This document shows, one piece after another, positions 52,748 to 63,088 of a stretch of DNA of 64,000 bases (the first letter of the stretch is position 1; each line of letters opens with the position of its first letter). The notes beneath the pieces were generated by a model, which saw only the letters and a list, made by a program, of their open reading frames with translations, was not told the origin of the DNA and did not search any database. Both the position numbers and the translations under genes were made by a program. The DNA comes from an uncultured Bacteroidota bacterium (GTDB taxonomy: Bacteria > Bacteroidota > Bacteroidia > Bacteroidales > F082), in contig CAITDJ010000138.1 in assembly GCA_903891085.1 (NCBI GenBank), positions 1-64,000 of the forward strand, read 5' to 3'.

Positions 52748-55700
52748 ATGAAAAAGAAAATTGCTTTCTCAGACATTACTGCTTCGATGCATGAACAAGC
52801 AGAAATACTCTTAAAACGCGTACGGATAGAAACAAATTCACATCTCACCGAAAATGAAACAAAAAAACTCATTCAAGAGCTAAAGATCCATCAGGCAGCG
52901 CTTGAAATGCAGACCGAGGAACTGAAGAAAACGAATGAAAAAGCGATCGAACTTGAGACTGAAAAACAAATTGCTTTATACGGACTTGCGCCATCGGGTT
53001 ATTTCACCCTCTCTAAGTCAGGTGATATTGAGAACATTAATTATGGTGCAGAACGATTGCTTGGCAAAGAAAGCTCCCATCTAAAAAACAACCGGTTCAG
53101 TCACTTTCTCTCGCTGGAGAGCAGACCGGTTTTCAATCAATTTCTCGCGAAAATTTTTAAGAGTAAAATCAAGGAAACCTGCGAAGTCGTCATTTCGCCC
53201 GTAGGTTCTATGCCAATTTATATTCAACTTAATGGAATCTCTATCGAAAATGAAAAACATTGCCTTGTCACTGCCTTTGATATATCTGAGCACAAAAAAA
53301 CTGAGAAATCCTTACAAGATAGCGAGCATAAATACCGGAAACTAATCGAAAATTATCCGGATGCAATCATCATTTACAGTGAAGGTAAAATTGAATTCGC
53401 CAACAATGAATCACTCCGTTTGATGGCTGTTTCAAGCCCAATTGACCTAATTGGAAAGCCGGTCTTGCAATTTGTGCATCCTGACTCGAGAGCACTTCTT
53501 GATCGAATGAAAATGGCCGCAAAGGAAGGTGTGATGCTACCTTTTGCTGAAGAAAAATTTATTCGCCCTAACGGAACGGAATTAAACGTTGAAGTAAATG
53601 CGATTTCAATCAGTTATGACAATAAACTGGCTACACAACTGATTATTCGTGATATAACTGCACGCAAAAAAGCCGAAGAAGAAAAAAGTGACAATGAAGA
53701 AAAATACCGTTTGATTTTTGATTATTCTCCGCTGGGAATTTTATCTTTTGATGAAAATGGGGTGATTTCCGCCTGCAACGACAATTTTGTGAAGTTGATC
53801 GGTTCTTCATCAAAAAGTTTGGTTGGACTGAATATGCTCAATCTTCCGGACAAAAAACTGGTCTCAGCCGTTCAAACTGCCCTCGATGGCAGTCCCGGTT
53901 TTTATGAAGATCTTTATCATTCAGTAACTGCCAATAAGATAACTCCTGTGAGAGCGCTTTTTACAACAATGTTCCATAAGGATGGCCGTGTGCGCGGAGG
54001 TGTTGGGATTATTGAGGATATTACCGAACGTAAACAAGTTGAAGAAAAAATCCAGTTTACCTTAAGCCGCCTCAAGGCGTTTATTGATTCGAACATCATT
54101 GGGATTATTATTGCTGATAAAACCGGCCGAATTATCGAAGCGAACGATTATTACCTGAATTTAACCGGCTTTACACGCAAAGATTTTGAAAATCAAAAAG
54201 TTGACTGGAGATCAATGACCCCACCTGAATGGCTGCCTTTGGACGAAATAGCCATTGGGGAACTTATTGAAAAAGGTAAATGCACACCGTATGAGAAGGA
54301 ATACTTCAGAAAGGACGGATCACGTATTGCAGTCATGATCACCGACACTATGTTGCCGGGAACTGAGAACCAAATTGCTGGATATATTGTTGACATAACT
54401 GAGCGCAAGAAAGCAGAGAAGGAATTAATAGTAAGCCGCCAACGATTTCATGATTTAATTGAACTCGCCGTTGATGGTATTCTTACCGGATCGGTTGATG
54501 GCGTAATTACAGACGCTAACTCATGCTTCTGCACTATGGTCGGGCGTCTAAAAGAAGAAATAATTGGCCTTCATATCAGTCAATCGTTCTTTACAGCAGA
54601 CAGTTTGAAACGAAATCCACTCGACTTCGACCGATTAATAAAAGGAGATATTGTGGTGAATGAACGAAATATATTTAGGCCTGACGGAACTGAAATTACG
54701 ATTGAAATGCACACAAAAATGATGCCCGATCAAACATATCAGTCAATTTTTCGCGACATCACCGAACGCAAATCAGCCGAGGAAGCGTTGATCAAAAGCA
54801 ATGAATTGCTTTCATTGTTTATAAAGAATTCGCCAATATATGCCTATATCAAAGAAGTAAGTCCTAATGAAAGCCGTGTTTTGAGAGCAAGTGAAAATTT
54901 TATCGAAATGGTTGGACTTCCAGGATCACTAATGACCGGAAAAACCATGCAGGAACTATTTCCAAAAGAATTTGCTGACAAATTGACCGCCAATGACTGG
55001 GAGGTAACAAAAACCGGAAAAGAGATAATAATTGAGGAGGAATTAAACGGTCGTTTTTATCATACACACAAGTTTCCAATTAAACTATATGACAAGAATT
55101 TGCTGGCAGGTTATTCAATAGACGTAACTGACCGTATCATGTTTGAGAAGAGTATTGAAGAACATAATAACGAGTTAAAACTCCTGAATACAGAAAAAGA
55201 CAAATTTTTCTCCATTATTGCGCACGATCTGCGTAGCCCTTTTAATGTATTTCTCGGTTTTACCCAAATGATGGTCGATGATTTGCCCAAATTGCGAAGC
55301 GAAGAGATTCAGAAAATCGCCCTGATGATGCGTAATTCGGCTAATAACCTGTATTCATTACTTGAGAACCTGTTGGAGTGGTCGCTTATTGCAAGAGGTA
55401 AAACTAACTATGACCCGGTTTCATTTCTGTTACTACCTCATGTTCAGCTTGTGTCGCGGCTCGTGTTTGAAGCTGCAATGAAAAAAAATATCCTTTGTGA
55501 AGTTAAAGTGCCGGCAGATATCGTTGTAAAAGCCGATGAAAATATGTTGGGATCCATCCTCAGAAACCTGTTGATCAATGCAGTAAAATATACTTCAGGA
55601 GGCGGAAAAATAACGATCCAAGCAAAAGAATTAACAAATAATATGGTCGAAATTTCCATCCGTGACACAGGAATAGGTATGAATAAGGAAATCATTCAAA

Positions 55701-55870
55701 AACTGTTTTTGATGGACGAATTCACTTCACGGAGAGGTACAGCCGGCGAACCCAGCACCGGATTGGGTTTGATCATCTGCAAAGATTTTGTTGAAAAAAA
55801 TGGAGGTAAAATCTGGGTTGAAAGTGAAGAAAGCGTAGGAAGTACGTTTTATTTCACCATTCCCATTTAA
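52748..55870 (+). CDS. Sensor histidine kinase with six PAS domains
   Basis: A 1040-residue soluble kinase. An N-terminal helix pair (about 10-75, with IQELKIHQAALEMQTEELKK) leads to six PAS domains: about 72-185, 193-305, 317-428, 440-553, 565-675 and 683-797. HisKA has H826 in SIIAHDLRSPFNVFLGF. HATPase has LLINAVKYT, DTGIGMN and STGLGLII. There is no receiver and no membrane segment. PAS2 closely resembles PAS2 of the kinase at 55978, including EEKFIRPNGTELNVEV versus EEKFVRLDGSVVDVEV. Six PAS domains suggest several small-molecule or redox inputs, but no cofactor residue can be assigned. Confidence 0.92.
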   Translation: MKKKIAFSDITASMHEQAEILLKRVRIETNSHLTENETKKLIQELKIHQAALEMQTEELKKTNEKAIELETEKQIALYGLAPSGYFTLSKSGDIENINYGAERLLGKESSHLKNNRFSHFLSLESRPVFNQFLAKIFKSKIKETCEVVISPVGSMPIYIQLNGISIENEKHCLVTAFDISEHKKTEKSLQDSEHKYRKLIENYPDAIIIYSEGKIEFANNESLRLMAVSSPIDLIGKPVLQFVHPDSRALLDRMKMAAKEGVMLPFAEEKFIRPNGTELNVEVNAISISYDNKLATQLIIRDITARKKAEEEKSDNEEKYRLIFDYSPLGILSFDENGVISACNDNFVKLIGSSSKSLVGLNMLNLPDKKLVSAVQTALDGSPGFYEDLYHSVTANKITPVRALFTTMFHKDGRVRGGVGIIEDITERKQVEEKIQFTLSRLKAFIDSNIIGIIIADKTGRIIEANDYYLNLTGFTRKDFENQKVDWRSMTPPEWLPLDEIAIGELIEKGKCTPYEKEYFRKDGSRIAVMITDTMLPGTENQIAGYIVDITERKKAEKELIVSRQRFHDLIELAVDGILTGSVDGVITDANSCFCTMVGRLKEEIIGLHISQSFFTADSLKRNPLDFDRLIKGDIVVNERNIFRPDGTEITIEMHTKMMPDQTYQSIFRDITERKSAEEALIKSNELLSLFIKNSPIYAYIKEVSPNESRVLRASENFIEMVGLPGSLMTGKTMQELFPKEFADKLTANDWEVTKTGKEIIIEEELNGRFYHTHKFPIKLYDKNLLAGYSIDVTDRIMFEKSIEEHNNELKLLNTEKDKFFSIIAHDLRSPFNVFLGFTQMMVDDLPKLRSEEIQKIALMMRNSANNLYSLLENLLEWSLIARGKTNYDPVSFLLLPHVQLVSRLVFEAAMKKNILCEVKVPADIVVKADENMLGSILRNLLINAVKYTSGGGKITIQAKELTNNMVEISIRDTGIGMNKEIIQKLFLMDEFTSRRGTAGEPSTGLGLIICKDFVEKNGGKIWVESEESVGSTFYFTIPI

Positions 55871-55977
55871 TCTTTTTCGTTTGAGCAATAATAATGAAAC
55901 CTAATACAACAATGTAAAAGAACCATATCCATAAAAACGAAATTAACGAAAAGCAAAACTAATCAAACAAACCAAGA

Positions 55978-58488
55978 ATGAACCTTACTTTCACCATATA
56001 TTCTCTATTATTCCTTTCGACAGCGTTCATCTCCTTTGTGGTTGCCTTTCTTGCCTGGCAACGACGATCGGTAAATGCATCCAAAGAACTTTTCTTTTTG
56101 ATGTTGGCAACAGGTATTGGTTCATTTTGCCTTATTTTCGAAACCGCAAATCCATCCCTGATAGGAAAAATATTCTGGTCGAAACTCGAATATATTGGTG
56201 GTGTGACCACACCTGTTCTATACCTGATATTTGTGCTCCGTTACACCGGCAAAGAAAAATTTATCTCTTTCAAAAATGTACTGACTCTGTTCCTCATTCC
56301 TGTTATCACATTGATTCTGGTATTCACCAACGAACACCACAACCTTATATGGTCAGGTTATTCGGCTATTTCAAAGAAAACAAATCTCATGGAGTATTAC
56401 CATGGGATAGGTTTTTGGATTGGTTATATTACCTATACCTATGTCATGCTTCTTTTGGCGACTTTTTACCTTATTCAGTTTATAATCAGTCACAGCAAGC
56501 CTTTCCGCTCACAAGGATGGGCCGTTTTAACCGGTGGTTTGTTTCCCTGGTTGGCAAGTGTGATTTATCTTGCCGGAATTAATCCGGTTCCCGGACTTGA
56601 TTTAACACCGGTTAGTATCACCCTGAGCGGTATTCTTGCAGCCTATGCTATCTTTTACACCAATTTCCTCGATCTGGCTCCCCTGGCTCACAAAACCTTG
56701 TTTGAAACACTCACTGATGGTATTATCGCCCTTGATGAGCAACACAGAATACTGGATATAAATGGGGCAGCACTTGATTTTTTGGGTATACAAAACAAGA
56801 ACATTATTGGTTTACCAGCTGAATCATCAGGCGCTGCCTCAACGATATTGCTACAGGCAGTCGTCGATGACAACACCCATGATCAGCTAGATATACCAAA
56901 CGGCGAAAGAATAAAAACATACAACATTATCAAGCAACCCATCAGGAAATATGCTGGCAACAGATTGGTCGTCATCCGCGATATTACCAACTTTAAAAGA
57001 GCGATGCTTGAATTGAATGAAAGTGAAATTAAGTACCGTGAGCTGGTCGAAAATTCTCCTGACGCGATTGCAATTTATACAGACGGGAAAATCGTGTTTG
57101 TAAATAATGAATGTCTTCGTTTAATGGGCGCTTCCAGTGCATCCGAATTAATTGGTAAACCGGTGATACATTTTGTTCATCCCGATTATCGTGGACTCGT
57201 CATTGAACGAATGAAAAAATCGGTAATCGAAGGAAATGTACTGCCACTTGTCGAAGAAAAATTTGTAAGACTTGATGGATCAGTAGTGGATGTTGAGGTG
57301 AAAGCCATTCCTATCCGCTTCAGGAATCAAGCAGCAGTGCAATTGATTGTAAACGACATCAGCGAACGGAACCTGGCCAAAGAAGCACTCTTGAATGAAC
57401 GTAGCCTGCTTCGAACCATCATCGACATCATACCGGATGCAATTTATGTGAAAGATACAGAAAGAAGAAAAATTCTCGCCAATCCAAAAGAAGTTGAACT
57501 TTCCGGTAAAAAATTTGAATATGAGGTGCTTGGAAAAACCGATATTGAAATATTTACAACATTCGAAGAAAATAAGAGCATGGAAGAGGACCTTTCGGTT
57601 TTAAAATCAGGTATTTCTTTTCTTGATATGGAAGGCGGGTTTATCGATAATACAGGAAAGAATCATTGGTTGCTCGGTTTAAAAGTTCCGTTAAAGAATG
57701 TACATGGTGAAATTATTGGTATAGTTGGACTCAATCATGATATCACTGCACGAAAAATATCGGAGCAGCTGATGAATGATAAAAACGAAGAGCTTCAAAA
57801 ACACATTATTGAAAAAGACAAATTCTTTTCAATCATCGCCCACGATTTAAGAAGCCCATTTCATGGACTTCTTGGGTTAACTCAACTTATGAAAGACGAG
57901 TTAAGGGATTTGACCAAGGAGGATCTTCAAAATATTGCAGTGAGTCTGAACAACGCTGCCATCAATATATACGGCCTGATCGAAAACCTGTTGGAATGGT
58001 CATTACTTCAAAGAGGTATCATCTATTTTATTCCCAAATCATATTATTTACTATCCAAATTTGAAAGCAATTTAGCTTCGGTTTTCGAGTCGGCAAATAA
58101 AAAAGGCGTAAAAATTAGTTTTGAAATTCCTGATGATACTATTTTGTTTGCTGATGAAAATATGCTTTCATCTATAATCAGAAACATTGTCGGTAATGCT
58201 GTAAAATTCACCCCAAAAGGTGGAAACATTATTGTCAGGGCGAAGACTTTATCCGATAAGAAAATTGAAATTTCTGTCAAGGATTCAGGCATTGGAATGT
58301 CAGAAGAATTATTAGGCAAGCTCTTCCAACTCGATGGGAATACCTCACGAAAAGGCACCGAAGGGGAAGCAAGTACTGGTCTCGGGCTAATCATTTGTAA
58401 AGATTTTGTGGAAAAACATGGCGGAAAAATTTGGGCCGAGAGTGTGGAAGGAAAAGGAAGTACGTTTTATTTTACAATTCCCGTATGA
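55978..58488 (+). CDS. 7TM-domain sensor histidine kinase (HisKA_7TM-PAS-PAS-PAS-HisKA-HATPase)
   Basis: An 836-residue membrane kinase. The N-terminal 228 residues form a seven-helix histidine-kinase N-terminal domain (HisKA_7TM), with FLAWQRRSVNASKEL after helix 1 and NPVPGLDLTPVS before the last helix. PAS1 (about 238-338), PAS2 (348-462) and PAS3 (476-592) follow. HisKA has H622 in SIIAHDLRSPFHGLLG. HATPase has IVGNAVKFT, DSGIGMS and STGLGLII. No receiver is present. The 7TM domain, PAS1 and PAS3 are paralogous to the same parts of the next kinase (58604), while the kinase core belongs to the class of the kinases at 46340 and 52748. Confidence 0.92.
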   Translation: MNLTFTIYSLLFLSTAFISFVVAFLAWQRRSVNASKELFFLMLATGIGSFCLIFETANPSLIGKIFWSKLEYIGGVTTPVLYLIFVLRYTGKEKFISFKNVLTLFLIPVITLILVFTNEHHNLIWSGYSAISKKTNLMEYYHGIGFWIGYITYTYVMLLLATFYLIQFIISHSKPFRSQGWAVLTGGLFPWLASVIYLAGINPVPGLDLTPVSITLSGILAAYAIFYTNFLDLAPLAHKTLFETLTDGIIALDEQHRILDINGAALDFLGIQNKNIIGLPAESSGAASTILLQAVVDDNTHDQLDIPNGERIKTYNIIKQPIRKYAGNRLVVIRDITNFKRAMLELNESEIKYRELVENSPDAIAIYTDGKIVFVNNECLRLMGASSASELIGKPVIHFVHPDYRGLVIERMKKSVIEGNVLPLVEEKFVRLDGSVVDVEVKAIPIRFRNQAAVQLIVNDISERNLAKEALLNERSLLRTIIDIIPDAIYVKDTERRKILANPKEVELSGKKFEYEVLGKTDIEIFTTFEENKSMEEDLSVLKSGISFLDMEGGFIDNTGKNHWLLGLKVPLKNVHGEIIGIVGLNHDITARKISEQLMNDKNEELQKHIIEKDKFFSIIAHDLRSPFHGLLGLTQLMKDELRDLTKEDLQNIAVSLNNAAINIYGLIENLLEWSLLQRGIIYFIPKSYYLLSKFESNLASVFESANKKGVKISFEIPDDTILFADENMLSSIIRNIVGNAVKFTPKGGNIIVRAKTLSDKKIEISVKDSGIGMSEELLGKLFQLDGNTSRKGTEGEASTGLGLIICKDFVEKHGGKIWAESVEGKGSTFYFTIPV

Positions 58489-58548
58489 TTTTCAACCTGA
58501 TTACCAAACAATCATATCATTTATATACGATATTATAATATCGGATGA

Positions 58549-58581
58549 TTTGCAATTAACAGTTTTTTTTGAGTAAATTTG
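58549..58581 (+). promoter_or_regulatory. Promoter of the 7TM hybrid kinase
   Basis: TTTG (58549-58552) and TAAATTTG (58574-58581, exact TAnnTTTG) are 21 bases apart, matching both Bacteroidota promoter elements. The ATG follows 22 bases later. Confidence 0.65.
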
Positions 58582-58603
58582 ATTTTAAATAACAATCCAC
58601 AAT

Positions 58604-61600
58604 ATGGATCAGGCATTTACAATTTACTCCGGATTCTTCCTCGCCACTGCCTTTGTCTCGTTTTTTGTCGCTTCACTTGCCTGGCAGCGACGATCGGTAA
58701 AAGGAGCCAAAGAACTAACCAGGCTCATGCTTGCTGCAGGCGTTTGGTCGTTCCTTATTATTTTCGAAACAGCATCGATTTCAGTGAATGATAAAATTCT
58801 CTGGGCAAAACTGGCATACTTAGGCGCTGTTTCAACGCCCTTGTTCTATTTTCTGTTTGTGCTTCGCTTTACGGGTAAAGACAGATTTATTTCCACCAAA
58901 AACATAGTATATTTATTCATTATCCCGCTAATCACGCTGTTGCTCACTTTTACCAATGAACTCCATGGACTGATATGGTCGGGGTTTTCTGCCATTTCTG
59001 CCAGCACCAATATGATGGAGTTTCACCATGGGATCGCATTCTGGATTGGATATATGACCTATAACTACCTATTGTTATTGATTGCAACCATCCTAATATT
59101 CAGTTTTATCATCAGCCATTCCAATACTTTTCGGACACAGGGAATAGTTGTACTAATTGCGGGTTTGTTGCCATGGGCCGCAAGTCTGTTTTATCTTACG
59201 GGAAGCAATCCTGTGCCCGGCCTCGATCTGGTCCCTGTGAGTATTATATCGAGCGGTGTTGTGATGGCATATGCGATCTTATACAAAAGGTTTCTCGATC
59301 TGGCACCGGTTGCCCGCGAAACCTTGGTTGAAACCTTACTTGATGGTATCGTGGCACTTGACAACCAAAACAGAATTCAGGATATCAATGAAGAAGCCAT
59401 GTCGTTTTTGGGCATCCGAAACAAAAACATCATTGGCTTGCAGGCATTGTCAGCCGGTGCAAGTATTCAATCGCTGATGAACGCTACCATCGTTCAGGAA
59501 TCGTTTGAACAGTTTGAAGTAAACGAAAGTGGGGTCTCCAGAATTTATAACATCATCAAACAACCTATTAAAAACCACCCTGGCAGTCGTTTGGTTATCA
59601 TTCGCGATATTACCGAAAACAAACGCACAGAAGAAACCCTGTTCAACGAACGTGCTTTATTTCGCACCATAATCGACCTGATTCCGGATGCTGTATATGT
59701 GAAAGACACAGAAGGCCGGAAAATATTCGCCAATCCAAAAGAGGTTCATTTTTCGGGAAAATTATCGGAGAATGAAATCATCGGTAAAACAGATTTCAAC
59801 CTGTATCCGGATTTTGAAGCCAAACGGGCTCAGGATGAGGACCAGTTTGTGATGCAATCAGGGGAATCGATCCTCGAAAAAGATGGAAACCTGATTGACA
59901 AAGATGGTGAACAGCATTGGTTACTTGTTTCGAAAGTCCCATTGCGCGATGTTCATGGAAAAATAACCGGTCTGGTGGGCGTAACCCATGACATTACAGC
60001 GCGAAAAATGGTAGAATGGAAGTTGTCGGAAAGTGAAACCAACTTTCGCACCTTTTTTGAAACCATGGACGATATGGTTTTTATCGCCGACCAGCATGGC
60101 AAAATATTTCAAGTAAATGGTTCTGTAATCCGTAAGCTGGGATACAATTTGAACGAATTAAAGCACATGCATGTACTCGATTTGTATCCAGCCGAAAAAC
60201 GACAGGAAGCTGAGTATATTTTTAGTGAAATGTTTGCCGGCAGGTTAGATGCATGCCCGCTTCCGTTGGTACGGAAAGATGGCGTATATTTACCTGTTGA
60301 AACACGAATCTGGTTTGGCAAATGGGATGGAATCGACTGTATTTTCGGATTATCAAAAGACCTCAGTAAAGAGCAGGAATCGTTGCAGAAATTTAACAAG
60401 ATATTCGACAATAATCCGGCCCTGATGGCCATTAGTTCGATACCCGACAGGAAATTTACTGAAGTGAACCATGCCTTCCTCACCAAAACTGGTTTTACAA
60501 AAGAGGAAGTAATAGGTAAAACAGCGATTGATCTTGGATTTTTCATTCAACCCCACATCCAAAACCAAATAGCTGATGATATCGAAAAAAAGGGTACCAC
60601 CCATAACCGTGAACTGAAAATAAAGACCAAATCGGGAGACTTGCTGGATGGACTTTTCTCAGGAGAAGTGATCGAAAATCAGGACAAAAAATATTTCCTG
60701 ACTGTGATGATTGATATTACTGAAAGCAAAAAACTCGAAGGTGACATCAAACTTCAGAATGACTTTTACAATATTATCTCCAAGGTTTCTGAGCGACTGA
60801 TTCAGACAGAATCAGATCGGTTAGACAGCGAAATAAACCGTTCGCTCGAAATGCTGGGCACCTTTAACATGGTTGACAGAACCTATATATTCGAACTTGA
60901 TCCTGTGAAAGATGAAATCAACAATACTTTTGAGTGGTGTGCCAATGGTGTTTCCCCCGAAATTGATAATCTTCAGGGGATTCCATTCTCATTTATTCCA
61001 CGATGGAAAGAAAATTTTCTTAAAAACGAACATGTTTATATCGTATCTGTAAACGATTTGCCTGACGAGTTGATGTTGGAAAAAGAGATATTAGAACCGC
61101 AGGGCATACAATCACTTGTAACGGTGCCTATGTATTACGGACCTGCGCTAATCGGTTTTCTGGGTTTTGATTCAGTTTCGGAGCAAAAAAACTGGAGCGA
61201 ACAGGTGATACTTTTGCTCAAGGTTTTTGCCAATGTGCTGGCAGGTGTTATTTTCAAAAAGAAAACAGAAGCTGCCCTTTCGAAAGCCAAACAGGAGGCT
61301 GATACTGCCAACAAATCGAAAAGCGAGTTCCTGGCCAATATGAGTCACGAAATACGTACGCCACTCAATGGCATCATCGGGTTCACCGACCTGCTGCTCA
61401 AAACACCCCTCAACAAAACACAGCTTCAATACGCTGATAATGTGAATATTGCAGGGCTGTCGTTATTGGGCATCATCAACGATATCCTTGATTTTTCGAA
61501 GATTGAAGCCGGAAAAATGGAACTTGACATGATCAGCACTGATATTATTGACCTGTCGGAACAAGCAGCTGATATCATCAAATATCATGCTTCGAAAAAG

Positions 61601-62896
61601 AAACTTGAGCTATTGCTGAACATTCAACCCGATTTACCCAGATTTGCTGTGACCGACCCTGTCCGATTGAAACAGATTTTAGTCAATTTACTAGGCAACG
61701 CCGTCAAATTTACCGAATTGGGCGAGGTAGAACTGAAGGTCGCTTTTGATCCATCGGATGGAAACAAAGGATTGTTGCGCTTTTCGGTACGAGATACAGG
61801 CATAGGTATTAATGATGATCAGCAGAAAAAGCTTTTCAAGGCATTTTCACAAGCCGACACCTCCACCACACGAAAATTTGGCGGCACCGGACTCGGCCTT
61901 ACCATATCGAATATGCTTGCCGAAAAAATGGGAAGTAAAATTGAAATTATCAGTGAACCCGATAAAGGATCAACATTCTACTTTACCATTGAAACTGAAT
62001 TTGAGATAGGCGACAAACCCGATGCCACCTCCTTGCTTGATGTGAAACGCGTGTTGGTTATTGATGACAACGGCAATAACCGATTGATACTCGAGCACAC
62101 TTTCAACAGCTGGAAAATTGCATTTACTGGTATCGATAACGGACGTGATGCGGTTAAAATCATTTCGCAGTCAGACCCTTTTGACGCGATCATTGTTGAT
62201 TATAATATGCCCGAAATGAGCGGTATGGATACCATTAGGATGATTCGTGAAGACTTGCATCTTTCGCCCGAAGCACTGCCAATTATCCTGCTTCACAGCT
62301 CTTCGGATGATGCAGAAATAGTAGAGGATTGCAAAAAACTGGGTGTTCGATTCAACCTGGTAAAGCCTGTAAAATCGCAGGAACTTCTCAATTACCTGAG
62401 AAATCTAAGGATTCAACCCGGTCCGGAAACAAAAGTCACTAAAACATTGACTTACAATAAAACCATTGACACATCAGACCGGCCCACCCCGATAATTCTT
62501 GTTACAGAAGATGTTACAATGAATATGTTATTGGTCACTACACTTATTCGTCAAATTGCACCCGGTTCGGAAATATTACAGGCTAAAAATGGCAAAGAGG
62601 CTTTCAGTGTTGTGACAAGGAAACATCCAAGTCTCATTTTTATGGATATACAAATGCCTGAAATGGACGGCCTTGAGGCGACGCTGGCAATACGTAAACA
62701 TGAGCAGGGAACCAACAGTCATATTCCAATTATTGCGCTGACTGCGGGCGCAATAAAAGGCGAGGAAGAAAAATGCAGGGAAGTTGGTATGGATGATTTT
62801 TTAACCAAACCCATCGCGCATGATGCCTTGTTTCATATACTTGAGAAATATTTATCAGTTCCTTTAAGTGATTTAAATCATAAAAATATGGAATAA
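58604..62896 (+). CDS. 7TM hybrid histidine kinase (HisKA_7TM-PAS-PAS-PAS-PAS-GAF-HisKA-HATPase-REC-REC)
   Basis: A 1430-residue protein, the largest in the window. It has a 7TM sensor (1-230), PAS1 (about 238-340), PAS2 (352-466), PAS3 (476-590), PAS4 (597-708) and GAF (about 720-885). HisKA has H915 in SHEIRTPLNGIIGF. HATPase has LLGNAVKFT, DTGIGIN and GGTGLGLTI. The two receivers have D1199 (IIVDYNMPEMSG) and D1348 (IFMDIQMPEMDG). The 7TM part, PAS1 and PAS2 match the preceding kinase, but the kinase core and double receiver are of a different, BarA-like type. No HPt domain is attached. It has a strong-looking promoter of its own. Confidence 0.92.
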   Translation: MDQAFTIYSGFFLATAFVSFFVASLAWQRRSVKGAKELTRLMLAAGVWSFLIIFETASISVNDKILWAKLAYLGAVSTPLFYFLFVLRFTGKDRFISTKNIVYLFIIPLITLLLTFTNELHGLIWSGFSAISASTNMMEFHHGIAFWIGYMTYNYLLLLIATILIFSFIISHSNTFRTQGIVVLIAGLLPWAASLFYLTGSNPVPGLDLVPVSIISSGVVMAYAILYKRFLDLAPVARETLVETLLDGIVALDNQNRIQDINEEAMSFLGIRNKNIIGLQALSAGASIQSLMNATIVQESFEQFEVNESGVSRIYNIIKQPIKNHPGSRLVIIRDITENKRTEETLFNERALFRTIIDLIPDAVYVKDTEGRKIFANPKEVHFSGKLSENEIIGKTDFNLYPDFEAKRAQDEDQFVMQSGESILEKDGNLIDKDGEQHWLLVSKVPLRDVHGKITGLVGVTHDITARKMVEWKLSESETNFRTFFETMDDMVFIADQHGKIFQVNGSVIRKLGYNLNELKHMHVLDLYPAEKRQEAEYIFSEMFAGRLDACPLPLVRKDGVYLPVETRIWFGKWDGIDCIFGLSKDLSKEQESLQKFNKIFDNNPALMAISSIPDRKFTEVNHAFLTKTGFTKEEVIGKTAIDLGFFIQPHIQNQIADDIEKKGTTHNRELKIKTKSGDLLDGLFSGEVIENQDKKYFLTVMIDITESKKLEGDIKLQNDFYNIISKVSERLIQTESDRLDSEINRSLEMLGTFNMVDRTYIFELDPVKDEINNTFEWCANGVSPEIDNLQGIPFSFIPRWKENFLKNEHVYIVSVNDLPDELMLEKEILEPQGIQSLVTVPMYYGPALIGFLGFDSVSEQKNWSEQVILLLKVFANVLAGVIFKKKTEAALSKAKQEADTANKSKSEFLANMSHEIRTPLNGIIGFTDLLLKTPLNKTQLQYADNVNIAGLSLLGIINDILDFSKIEAGKMELDMISTDIIDLSEQAADIIKYHASKKKLELLLNIQPDLPRFAVTDPVRLKQILVNLLGNAVKFTELGEVELKVAFDPSDGNKGLLRFSVRDTGIGINDDQQKKLFKAFSQADTSTTRKFGGTGLGLTISNMLAEKMGSKIEIISEPDKGSTFYFTIETEFEIGDKPDATSLLDVKRVLVIDDNGNNRLILEHTFNSWKIAFTGIDNGRDAVKIISQSDPFDAIIVDYNMPEMSGMDTIRMIREDLHLSPEALPIILLHSSSDDAEIVEDCKKLGVRFNLVKPVKSQELLNYLRNLRIQPGPETKVTKTLTYNKTIDTSDRPTPIILVTEDVTMNMLLVTTLIRQIAPGSEILQAKNGKEAFSVVTRKHPSLIFMDIQMPEMDGLEATLAIRKHEQGTNSHIPIIALTAGAIKGEEEKCREVGMDDFLTKPIAHDALFHILEKYLSVPLSDLNHKNME

Positions 62897-63088
62897 AGAT
62901 TTCATTATGCCATACTTCCATTTTCGTAATATGCAGGTAAGAATGTGAATGTCACCATTGAAATGAATCATTAGAAGTATCAGAGAATTGAAATCCTTGT
63001 GGTACAATTTATATTAAAAGTATTGTTGGAAACGGGAACCATTTTCATTGTATATTAGCACAGAAAAGTTGAAATAATTTTTTTGAAC

